From NCBI RefSeq assembly GCF_003049645.1, contig NZ_PYWK01000001.1:992001-1056000 (forward strand): a stretch of DNA of 64,000 bases, written 5' to 3'. Below the pieces are notes generated by a model, which did no database searches, was not told where the DNA came from, and saw only the letters and a program-made list of their open reading frames with translations. The translations under genes were made by a program, and so were the position numbers. Position 1 is the stretch's first letter; every line of letters begins with the position of its first letter. Shown one piece after another: positions 54,247 through 62,165 of this stretch. The stretch is from Metasolibacillus fluoroglycofenilyticus (lineage in GTDB: Bacteria > Bacillota > Bacilli > Bacillales_A > Planococcaceae).

Positions 54247-54927
54247 ATGCATACTGTTCTTTTAATTGATGATGAGCAGAGGATGTTAGATTTAGTGGAA
54301 CTCTTCCTACTACCACAGGGTATGAGATGCTTGAAGGAAACAAGTGGTGAAATAGGACTCGAAATACTGAAAGAAAAAGAGGTTGACCTTGTCCTTTTAG
54401 ACGTGATGATGCCTTATATGGATGGTTGGCAAGTATGTGCAAAAATTCGCGAATTTTCAAATGTCCCAATTATTATGCTAACAGCACGTGCCGATAAAAT
54501 TGATTTAGTAAAAGGGTTGAATTTAGGTGCTGATGATTATATTGCTAAGCCTTTTGATGAAAGGGAATTAATAGCAAGAGTGAATGCACAACTACGCCGT
54601 GCTTCAGAAAATAGCAAATCCTCAAAAGCTGTTATTCGCTTTGAAAAGTTTATTTTAGATACGGAAATGTACGCCCTACACTACGAGCATTTAACGACAC
54701 AGCTCACATACAAGGAGTTTGATATCTTAAAAGCACTTATTTCTAGACCTTTTAAAACCTTCGCACGCGAAGAATTATTAAATGTTGCATGGGAATATGA
54801 GACTGAAATAGATATCCGAACAGTGGATTCCCATATTCGAAATTTAAGAGAGAAGTTAAAAAAAGCTGGTTTTCCAGCAGATACGTTTTTAAAAACAGCG
54901 TGGGGAATAGGGTATAAATGGAATTAA
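54247..54927 (+). CDS. OmpR-family response regulator of the CueP operon
   Basis: Protein of 226 residues: receiver domain with DDEQRMLD, phospho-Asp in VDLVLLDVMMPYMDGW (about 52), LTARADKIDLVKGLNLGADDYIAKPF, and a C-terminal winged helix (about 130-225) with TYKEFDILKALISRP and IDIRTVDSHIRNLREKL. It lies 18 bp after the kinase and just before cueP. It likely activates the whole operon, perhaps through the direct repeats near 52.67 kb. Confidence 0.9.
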   Translation: MHTVLLIDDEQRMLDLVELFLLPQGMRCLKETSGEIGLEILKEKEVDLVLLDVMMPYMDGWQVCAKIREFSNVPIIMLTARADKIDLVKGLNLGADDYIAKPFDERELIARVNAQLRRASENSKSSKAVIRFEKFILDTEMYALHYEHLTTQLTYKEFDILKALISRPFKTFAREELLNVAWEYETEIDIRTVDSHIRNLREKLKKAGFPADTFLKTAWGIGYKWN

Positions 54928-54952
54928 GATGTTGAAAATGGAGGGAAATAAA

Positions 54953-55477
54953 ATGAAGCATAAGCTAATTTTAGCTCTAGTAATGAGTGGGAGTTTATTA
55001 ACGGCGTGCGCGCAAGAGGAGGAGGCAGTGAAGAAAATTGAAGCAACAGAAATAAAAGAAATGGTGCAAGATTATACGGCACGCAATATCACTGCAAAGT
55101 CCGCGTCTATTACCGCTACACAGTTAGTTGTGACAAACAATGACGAAGAAAAGGAAGTTTATGAGTTACCAAAAGAGGAGTTTTTTGTGTCCATCGCACC
55201 TTACATAAATGAAACACATCCTTGTCATAACCATAGCTTAACAGGTTGTCAAGGAGAGTTAGTCAAGGAAGAATTTGATATTTATATTGAAGACGAAAAG
55301 GGCAATGTTGTTGTAAATGAAACATTGCAGACGGGAGTAAATGGATTTATTGACTTATGGTTGCTGCGAAATCAAACATATCAAATTAAAATACAGCATG
55401 GTAGTAAACTGGTTGAATCTGAATTTTCTACTTTTGATAAGGATGGTACTTGCATTACTACACTACAATTAACTTAA
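54953..55477 (+). CDS. cueP: CueP-like copper-binding lipoprotein
   Basis: Protein of 174 residues with a lipoprotein signal (lipobox LLTAC, Cys about 19). The CueP family core is present: HPCHNHSLTGCQGEL (about 88-102) with two Cys and two His, and a third Cys in DGTCITT near the C-terminus. In Salmonella, periplasmic CueP binds copper and helps detoxify it. Here it is predicted to be tethered to the outer face of the membrane. ATG 54953 follows GGAGGG. The next gene encodes a CcdA-like protein that could keep its cysteines reduced. Confidence 0.85.
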   Translation: MKHKLILALVMSGSLLTACAQEEEAVKKIEATEIKEMVQDYTARNITAKSASITATQLVVTNNDEEKEVYELPKEEFFVSIAPYINETHPCHNHSLTGCQGELVKEEFDIYIEDEKGNVVVNETLQTGVNGFIDLWLLRNQTYQIKIQHGSKLVESEFSTFDKDGTCITTLQLT

Positions 55478-55494
55478 AGAATTAGGGGGATGAA

Positions 55495-56226
55495 ATGTCG
55501 AGTTTTTTGTCTCAAATAGGTCAAATGTTGAGTGAGCCGTTATCTTTATTTTTAAATTCATATAATCATTCGCCAATTATTGCTGCACTGTTACTAGGGC
55601 TAATTGGTGCAGTCGCTCCGTGCCAACTTACGGGGAATATTAGTGCCATTACATTGTATGGTAACCGCACGATTCAAAAGAATGCTAGCTTAGGCATTAT
55701 TACTTCATTTATTGCTGGTAAAGTAGTTGTGTACAGTATAATTGGATTATTTGCTTGGCTATTTGGTCAAGCATTTGAAACAGCATTAACAACATATTTT
55801 CCTTTGTTTCGAAAGGGCATTGGTCCATTGTTAATTTTTACTGGACTCGTGCTGATGGGCGTTTTAAAATTAAAGTTTTTAAATCGCATAACAAGTCATA
55901 TGCCATTGAAACTAATGCAGGGGAAATTCGGCTCATTTTTATTAGGCGCTAGTTTTGCGATTGCATTTTGTCCAACAATGTTCGTCATCTTTTTTGTCTG
56001 GCTTATGCCCATCGTTGCTTCAAGCTCTTACGGCTTAGCATTGCCAGCCGTTTTTGGTATTGCAACAACAATTCCATTATTAATTGTTTTATATCTCATC
56101 TGGTATTTTGATGTAAAGGGCTTAGTAATGAAAAAAAGCATGAAAATCGGAAGACTACTTCAACAAATAGCAGGGGTATTGCTCATTATTGTTGGTCTTT
56201 TCGATACGATTACTTATTGGGGCTAA
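55495..56226 (+). CDS. CcdA/TauE-like membrane protein, probable thiol-reductant carrier
   Basis: Protein of 243 residues with six hydrophobic segments. The first carries GAVAPCQLTGNISA and the fourth FAIAFCPTMFVIF: two intramembrane Cys-Pro motifs in pseudo-symmetric halves, as in CcdA/DsbD-beta proteins that move electrons from cytoplasmic thioredoxin to the outside. It is the last gene of the operon (kinase, regulator, cueP, this gene), 17 bp after cueP. Annotation pipelines may label it 'sulfite exporter TauE/SafE'. The paired CP motifs favour a CcdA-like role. Confidence 0.78.
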   Translation: MSSFLSQIGQMLSEPLSLFLNSYNHSPIIAALLLGLIGAVAPCQLTGNISAITLYGNRTIQKNASLGIITSFIAGKVVVYSIIGLFAWLFGQAFETALTTYFPLFRKGIGPLLIFTGLVLMGVLKLKFLNRITSHMPLKLMQGKFGSFLLGASFAIAFCPTMFVIFFVWLMPIVASSSYGLALPAVFGIATTIPLLIVLYLIWYFDVKGLVMKKSMKIGRLLQQIAGVLLIIVGLFDTITYWG

Positions 56227-56320
56227 AGGTACTCAATCAAAGGCATAGATAAATTGCGAAATCTCCAAGTTAACTATAAGTAAGGATAAATTAATTGAAA
56301 AAGCGTTAGCCAAATATAGA

Positions 56321-56360
56321 AAATCAGCATCACCACCACATGAAAGGTGCTGATTTTTTA
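56321..56360 (+). terminator. Intrinsic terminator after the CcdA-like gene
   Basis: AATCAGCA (56322-56329) pairs with TGCTGATT (56348-56355), followed by TTTT. Confidence 0.75.
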
Positions 56361-56376
56361 CTTGGAGCTTTATCAT

Positions 56377-56392
56377 GTGACAAATTTGTCAC
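56377..56392. promoter_or_regulatory. 16-bp perfect palindrome upstream of rluB-resABC
   Basis: GTGACAAATTTGTCAC is a perfect 16-bp palindrome about 120 bp before rluB. It resembles Fnr/Rex-like TGTGA...TCAC operators, but with an 8-bp centre. The binding protein is unknown. Confidence 0.5.
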
Positions 56393-56510
56393 GTCTAAAT
56401 GTGAAATAAAGCTATTTTTCTTTAATAATGGCGCAAAGTGTGACATAATTTTCAACAGGTTCAGGCGCAAATGAAAGGGTTTTCGAACAATCAATCAATG
56501 AGGTGATCTT

Positions 56511-57245
56511 ATGGAACGATTACAAAAAGTGATTGCTTATGCGGGTGTGGCATCCCGTCGTAAAGCAGAGCAGCTAATTGTAGAAGGAAAAGTAAAGGTA
56601 AACGGTAAAGTTGTCAAGGAGCTGGGTACGAAAGTATCTAATTCTGATACAATTGAGGTAGAAGGTGTAAAGCTTGAGAAGGAAGATAAAGTGTATTTCC
56701 TATTATACAAGCCAAGAGGCTATATTTCGGCAGTAACAGACGATAAAGGACGTAAAACGGTAACGGATATTTTTAAAAAACATGTGCATCAACGCATATT
56801 CCCAGTAGGTCGCTTAGATTACGATACAACGGGCTTATTGTTGTTAACAAATGATGGGGAGTTTTCTTATTTGTTAACACACCCTAAGTTTAAAATTGAC
56901 AAAACATATATTGCGCGTGTGAAAGGTGTGCCGACAATCGAAGGCTTAAAAAAGCTACAGCGCGGCATTAAATTGGAGGACGGCAAGACGGCTCCAGCAA
57001 AAGTAAGCATGACATCATTTGACGAGCAGGCGGGCAAAGCGATTTGTGAAATCACTATTCATGAGGGGAAAAACCGCCAAGTGCGTAGAATGTTTGAAGC
57101 AATAGGAACGCCCGTTGTAAAGCTGAAGCGAGAGCGCTTTGCTTTTTTAGATTTAACAGGTTTAAGCCCAGGAGAGTACCGGGAACTGACAAAGCATGAA
57201 GTAAAATTGCTGCGTGTATTGGCTGAAACAGGGAAGATTGAGTAA
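56511..57245 (+). CDS. rluB: 23S rRNA pseudouridine synthase RluB type
   Basis: Protein of 244 residues: an S4 RNA-binding domain at about 1-48 (MERLQKVIAYAGVASRRKAEQLI), then the RsuA/RluB catalytic domain with the Asp in PVGRLDYDTTGLLLLTNDG (about 103) and the end motif IHEGKNRQVRRMFEAIG. It makes pseudouridine in 23S rRNA helix 89 (position 2605 in E. coli). GAGGTGA precedes ATG 56511. It precedes resA as in B. subtilis. Confidence 0.93.
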   Translation: MERLQKVIAYAGVASRRKAEQLIVEGKVKVNGKVVKELGTKVSNSDTIEVEGVKLEKEDKVYFLLYKPRGYISAVTDDKGRKTVTDIFKKHVHQRIFPVGRLDYDTTGLLLLTNDGEFSYLLTHPKFKIDKTYIARVKGVPTIEGLKKLQRGIKLEDGKTAPAKVSMTSFDEQAGKAICEITIHEGKNRQVRRMFEAIGTPVVKLKRERFAFLDLTGLSPGEYRELTKHEVKLLRVLAETGKIE

Positions 57246-57341
57246 ACGTTCATAATTCATTCAAAAGTGCTTTATATTAAAAATTTGTTATTTGTTATAA
57301 TAATAGGCGGGAGTAGACTGTGTGAGGAGGGTTATACGCAA

Positions 57342-57878
57342 ATGGAAAAAAAGAAAAAGCGTTCAATTATGCGCGGTATTATTTTAGGTGTATTACTCGC
57401 TGCAATTGTTTATACGGTTTATACGACAGCGACAAAAGATAAAGTGGAAATGCTAAAGGAAGGGTCGAAAGCGCCTGACTTCGAGCTTGTTGATTTAAAC
57501 GGTGAAACACATCGCTTATCAGATTATGAAGGAAAAGGTGTGTTTTTAAACTTCTGGGGTACTTGGTGCCCTCCATGTGAGCGTGAAATGCCAGCGATGG
57601 ACCGCCAATACGATGCATATAAAAGTCAGGGTGTTGAAATGTTAGCAGTTAATATTGCGCAATCTGATTTTGAAGTGCAAAGGTTCATTTCTAATTTAGG
57701 GGTCGATTTCCCTGTTGTTATTGATAAAACGAGAAGTGTGCAAAAAGCATATAACGTAGGAGCAGCTTTGCCTGCGACGATTTTAGTGACACCAGACGGG
57801 AAAGTGAAAAAAATTATTACCGGTGAAATGAGTGAGGCAGATATCGCTTCATATATGGAATCCATTAAACCGGAATAG
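57342..57878 (+). CDS. resA: Thiol-disulfide oxidoreductase ResA
   Basis: Protein of 178 residues, membrane-anchored by helix about 10-30, with an extracytoplasmic thioredoxin domain. The active site is WGTWCPPCERE (CxxC about 78-81), with the cis-Pro loop LPATILVTPDG. It reduces apocytochrome c cysteines for haem attachment. ATG 57342 follows GAGGAGGG. It is the first of resABC. Confidence 0.93.
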   Translation: MEKKKKRSIMRGIILGVLLAAIVYTVYTTATKDKVEMLKEGSKAPDFELVDLNGETHRLSDYEGKGVFLNFWGTWCPPCEREMPAMDRQYDAYKSQGVEMLAVNIAQSDFEVQRFISNLGVDFPVVIDKTRSVQKAYNVGAALPATILVTPDGKVKKIITGEMSEADIASYMESIKPE

Positions 57879-57889
57879 GAGTTTGACAG

Positions 57890-59542
57890 ATGGAAAAAAT
57901 CATTTGTACTTGTAAGCATGAAAATCCAATTGGCACAAAGCTTTGTGAAAAATGTGGACGACCGTTAACGGTAGAGGAGCAGGAAAAACAAGTAGTTGAT
58001 ATGCGTTATGACGGTATTGCAATTCGCTCTAAAACGCGTAATAAATCGCTTATCGATAAAATTTGGAACTTTTTCTCTAGCGTTAAAGTAGGAGTTACTT
58101 TAATTATTATTACGCTTATTGCAGCGTCAATCGGAACGATTTTCCCACAGGAATTTTATGTGAATGTTGCAACAGATGCTGAAAAAGCAGCATATTACAA
58201 AGATGTCTATGGAACAATCGGAACGCTTTATTATAGCTTAGGTCTGTCCGATTTATATTCATCTTGGTGGTTCCAAGTAATTGTTGGAATGCTAGCTATT
58301 TCGATTATTGTAGCAAGTATTGACCGAGGTATTCCGTTACATCGCTCTTTAACAAATCAGAGAGTAAAGCGTCATACGAGCTTTATGAAACGTCAGCGCG
58401 TCGTAGCAGAAGGACAGCCTGCTAAGCAAGCGGATAAAACGCTTGATTTAATTGAACAGCAAATGCAGCAATTAAAATACAAGGTGCGTCGTGAGGACAA
58501 TGCATTATTTGCAGAAAGAGGACGCTTTGCACGTTATGGTCCGTATATTAATCATCTTGGATTAATTATTTTTCTAGGTGCCGTTATGCTACGCTTATTG
58601 CCAGGCTTTTATGTTGATGAGTCGATGTGGCTACGCGAGGGTGAGACACGTGCCATTGATGGAATGGACGGCTATCTTTTATACAGCGATAAATTTATTT
58701 TAGAAACGTATGATAACGACCCGCAAGGCGAACAGTTGCGTCAAGGCGTCAATGTTGTTGCGAAAAACTTCCAAACAAACGTAACGCTCTATAAGCAACA
58801 AGAAGGTGCCATTCCTGGACAAACAGCGGATTTAGAGGAAGTGAAATCCTATGAAATCCGTGTCAATCATCCATTAAAGCATGATGACTATGCTATCTAT
58901 CAAATGGACTATCGCCTAAACGAATTAAAAGTTATGAATTTTGAATTGCAAAATAAAGCAACTGAAGCATCGTTAGGTGAAGTAAGTATCGATTTAACGA
59001 ATCCGCAAAAAGAATATATTATCGATGAGCAAACAAAAGTAGAGCTTGTTTCTTATTTGCCGGATTTCTCAGGCTTTAAGGATGGTGTGCCACAAACGGC
59101 TACACCATATCCAAATAATCCGGCATTTATTTTCCGTATGTTTACACCTGAAACGCCAGAGGGTGAAACGAGCTTTGTGGCGATTCGCGAAACATTAGAG
59201 CCATTAGGAGATAATCAATATAAAATGAAGTTTGCTAGTGTGGAAACACGCAATATGTCCGGCTTGACGATTCGCAAAGATAAATCGATTCCAATTTTAT
59301 TTGTTGGGGGCTTCATCTTTATGCTAGGTGTTGTCATCGGTTCATATTGGAGCCACCGTCGTTTATGGGTGGAGCAGTTAGAGGATGGAACAGTGCGTCT
59401 TGCTGCACATACAAATAAAAACTGGTTCAGCATGAAAAAAGACTTAGACGCTGTTACAACACATGCTTATTTACCACAATACGTGGACCAAGTAGAAAAA
59501 GAACAAGAACAAAAGGAAAAGGAAGGTGACAACTCCTTATGA
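57890..59542 (+). CDS. resB: Cytochrome c biogenesis protein ResB (Ccs1)
   Basis: Protein of 550 residues. It begins with a zinc-ribbon-like CTCKHENPIGTKLCEKCGRP (four Cys), a short N-terminal addition seen in some ResB proteins. Then come three membrane helices (about 70-90, 125-145, 218-240), a large extracytoplasmic domain and a last helix at about 462-485. With ResC it forms system II cytochrome c synthetase. AGGAG precedes the ATG. It overlaps resC by four bases. Confidence 0.93.
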   Translation: MEKIICTCKHENPIGTKLCEKCGRPLTVEEQEKQVVDMRYDGIAIRSKTRNKSLIDKIWNFFSSVKVGVTLIIITLIAASIGTIFPQEFYVNVATDAEKAAYYKDVYGTIGTLYYSLGLSDLYSSWWFQVIVGMLAISIIVASIDRGIPLHRSLTNQRVKRHTSFMKRQRVVAEGQPAKQADKTLDLIEQQMQQLKYKVRREDNALFAERGRFARYGPYINHLGLIIFLGAVMLRLLPGFYVDESMWLREGETRAIDGMDGYLLYSDKFILETYDNDPQGEQLRQGVNVVAKNFQTNVTLYKQQEGAIPGQTADLEEVKSYEIRVNHPLKHDDYAIYQMDYRLNELKVMNFELQNKATEASLGEVSIDLTNPQKEYIIDEQTKVELVSYLPDFSGFKDGVPQTATPYPNNPAFIFRMFTPETPEGETSFVAIRETLEPLGDNQYKMKFASVETRNMSGLTIRKDKSIPILFVGGFIFMLGVVIGSYWSHRRLWVEQLEDGTVRLAAHTNKNWFSMKKDLDAVTTHAYLPQYVDQVEKEQEQKEKEGDNSL

Positions 59543-60771
59543 GTTTACTTCAGTTAAGCGGCTATCTATTATATGCTGCATTCATTTGTTATTTAATCGC
59601 TACAATCTTGTTTGGTGGTGCAATTAAACCATCAAAAGTAAAAAATGCACCAGCCTCTGCTGAGAAATGGGGCAAGCTAGCCATTACGATAACGATTATT
59701 GGCTTTGTTTCAAATATTGGCTACTTTATTACACGCTGGATGTATACAGGCCATGCACCTGTAAGTAATATGTTTGAATTTACAACAGCATTAGGTATGT
59801 TTATTGTTGGGGCATTTATCGGAAGCTACTTTATGTACAGAGTAGCTGTAATCGGGGTTGTAGCATTGCCAATAGCTATTATAATTATTGCCTATGCTGC
59901 GATGTTCCCAAGAGAGGTTAGTCCATTAGTTCCTTCATTACAAAGTCATTGGCTAACAATTCATGTTATTACGGCTGCTCTTTCTCAAGCTGTATTAGCG
60001 ATTAGCGCCGTTGCAGGATTAGTTTATTTATTAAAGCATGTAGATGTGAAAAGAGCTTCAAAGGAACGCTTTTTCTTAGAAGCAGTTATGTTTTCTTTAG
60101 TGCTTGTCATTGGCTTCGTTGTGTCTTCTGTTACATTTGGTGCAATGGGCTATAGTGCAACATATCAATATGTCGATAAAGAGGGTAACACAAGCCGAGT
60201 TGAATATCATAAGCCCGCTATCTTTGGGATGAATAAATATGTAGAAGTAGAGCTAGTTGATGCAGAGAATAAAATATATGAGCCTGTGGCTAAAGAAAAT
60301 CAATCATTCCAACCATTAGTAGAGATGCCTCCGCTTGTGAATGCTAAAAAATTGACAACAGTCTTTTTCTCTCTAATATTTGGTACTGTTATTTACTTGC
60401 TTATTCGCTTAATTACACGTCGCTCAATTTCGGCAATACTTCAACCATTAGTGAAAAAGGCAAATTCGCCACTTATGGATGAAATCGGATATCGCTCGAT
60501 TTTAATTGGCTTCCCAATGTTTACATTAGGCGCATTAGTATTTGCCATGATTTGGGCTCAAGAAGCATGGGGACGCTACTGGGGTTGGGACCCTAAAGAG
60601 GTATGGGCTTTAATTACATGGCTATTCTATGCAGCATTTTTACATTTACGACTATCAAAAGGCTGGGAAGGTAAAAAATCAGCATGGCTTGCTTTAATTG
60701 GTTTTACGATAATCATGTTTAATTTGGTGTTTGTTAACCTAATTATCGCTGGCTTACATTCATATGCATAG
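59539..60771 (+). CDS. resC: Cytochrome c biogenesis protein ResC (CcsA)
   Basis: Protein of 410 residues with about eight membrane helices and the WWD haem-handling motif WGRYWGWDPKEVWALITW (about 353-370), flanked by conserved His (for example HWLTIHVI and FLHLRL). It is the core haem transporter/ligase of system II. ATG overlaps the resB stop. A strong terminator follows, separating resABC from resDE. Confidence 0.95.
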   Translation: MSLLQLSGYLLYAAFICYLIATILFGGAIKPSKVKNAPASAEKWGKLAITITIIGFVSNIGYFITRWMYTGHAPVSNMFEFTTALGMFIVGAFIGSYFMYRVAVIGVVALPIAIIIIAYAAMFPREVSPLVPSLQSHWLTIHVITAALSQAVLAISAVAGLVYLLKHVDVKRASKERFFLEAVMFSLVLVIGFVVSSVTFGAMGYSATYQYVDKEGNTSRVEYHKPAIFGMNKYVEVELVDAENKIYEPVAKENQSFQPLVEMPPLVNAKKLTTVFFSLIFGTVIYLLIRLITRRSISAILQPLVKKANSPLMDEIGYRSILIGFPMFTLGALVFAMIWAQEAWGRYWGWDPKEVWALITWLFYAAFLHLRLSKGWEGKKSAWLALIGFTIIMFNLVFVNLIIAGLHSYA

Positions 60772-60776
60772 TAAGG

Positions 60777-60822
60777 AGCGTCTAAACAGCCGTGCAGTTG
60801 CCGGCTGTTTAGACGCTTTTGT
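60777..60822 (+). terminator. Intrinsic terminator after resC
   Basis: AGCGTCTAAACAGCC (60777-60791) pairs perfectly with GGCTGTTTAGACGCT (60803-60817), followed by TTTTG. Confidence 0.9.
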
Positions 60823-60967
60823 TTGCTGTTTAGATAAAATGTTAGTTCGGTGAGGCAGAGAGTACTTTTGGAATATGAAAACATAGAGGCTAGCAGTAGT
60901 TCCTCTAAGTAAAGGGGGCGCTGTTCAAATCCCGCCTTTTTGGTATTAGAGGAATATATTTTCAAAC

Positions 60968-61266
60968 CTGTTGATTATGTAAATATTGTCTATTTATTAG
61001 CGTGTTTATAGGGGGAAATGCTTTTCAATAGGCACACACTCGTTGATTGGAGTGAAGGGGTGACTCCATCGGAATCAAAGGTAAGGAGGCTAAGGTCGTC
61101 ACGTACTGTAGCAACGCCTTCATGACCAACATCGTGTTGGCCTCGAGCTGAAAATCTATTTATTTCGGCATTCACCGAAATAAATTAATGGAAGCCGCAT
61201 CCCCCGTAATGGAAATCAATGAATTACTAGGTAATCTCTGTGAAATAAATGCTAATTAACACGCCT
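60968..61266 (+). repeat. Family B dispersed structured repeat (copy B2)
   Basis: About 299 bp matching B1 (11588-11901), beginning CTGTTGATTATGTAAATA and ending with AACACGC. It keeps the CCAAC-ATCGT-GTTGG and TTTATTTCGG/CCGAAATAAA hairpins and has lost about 14 bp of the GAGGAAAGCGTTCC part. GCGTGTT near its start can pair with AACACGC at its end. It stands between the resC terminator and resD. Confidence 0.8.
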
Positions 61267-61448
61267 GAGATACTTTCCCTAGAAAAGCTAACCAACTCGC
61301 TATTTCTGAAGTATCACCAGAAAAAATAATCATAAAGCGTTTCGCTAAATATGTGATATTATGTCGTATTAGGACATTCCTTTCCTTTTCAATTTGGTGT
61401 TGAAACGTTACAATAGAAGATGTAGAAAGTAGGAAAGGGGATACACCA

Positions 61449-62165
61449 GTGTCTGAAAATATTTCTGTATTAGTAGTAGATGATGAAGATCGTATTCGCC
61501 GTCTATTAAAAATGTACTTAGAGCGTGAAGGATATATTGTAGATGAGGCTGAAAATGGGGAAGAGGCAGTTACAAAGGCATTTGAACATGATTACCATTG
61601 CATTCTTTTAGATATCATGATGCCTGAAAAAGATGGTCTACAAGTATGTGAAGAAATTCGTGAAAAGAAAACAACACCAATTATTTTACTGACAGCAAAA
61701 GGTGAGGAAGCAAACCGTGTACAAGGCTTTGAGCTTGGCGCTGACGATTATATCGTGAAACCATTTAGCCCGCGCGAAGTGGTGCTACGCTTAAAAGCTA
61801 TTTTACGACGTTCAGCAGCATTTGCACCTGTTTCAAATGGCTCGACTTCCAAAGATTTAGTTGTATTTCCACATCTAACGATTGACCATGATGCCCATCG
61901 TGTTACTGCAGACGGTGTAGAAGTAAATTTGACGCCGAAGGAATATGAACTTCTTTATTTTCTAGCTAAATCACCTGATAAAGTATTTGACCGTGAGCAA
62001 TTATTGAAAGAAGTATGGCATTACGACTTCTTTGGTGATTTACGTACTGTAGATACGCATGTAAAGCGTTTACGTGAAAAGTTAAATCGCGTGTCTGAAA
62101 GCGCAGCGAAAATGATTGTAACGGTTTGGGGCGTAGGCTATAAATTTGAGGTTGTGAATGAATAG
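61449..62165 (+). CDS. resD: Response regulator ResD
   Basis: Protein of 238 residues of the OmpR family: VVDDEDRIRR, phospho-Asp in CILLDIMMPEKDG (about 56), LTAKGEEANRVQGFELGADDYIVKPF, and a winged helix with LTPKEYELLYFLAKSP and GDLRTVDTHVKRLREKL. It controls respiration, cytochrome c biogenesis and anaerobic genes. GTG 61449 follows AAAGGGG. It overlaps resE by 8 bp. Confidence 0.93.
   Translation: MSENISVLVVDDEDRIRRLLKMYLEREGYIVDEAENGEEAVTKAFEHDYHCILLDIMMPEKDGLQVCEEIREKKTTPIILLTAKGEEANRVQGFELGADDYIVKPFSPREVVLRLKAILRRSAAFAPVSNGSTSKDLVVFPHLTIDHDAHRVTADGVEVNLTPKEYELLYFLAKSPDKVFDREQLLKEVWHYDFFGDLRTVDTHVKRLREKLNRVSESAAKMIVTVWGVGYKFEVVNE

Noticed and set aside
60900..60950. tRNA-like TTCAAATCC segment after resC
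   Set aside because: The B-box-like GTTCAAATCC is there, but flanking bases do not form a T stem, and no anticodon arm or acceptor stem can be built.
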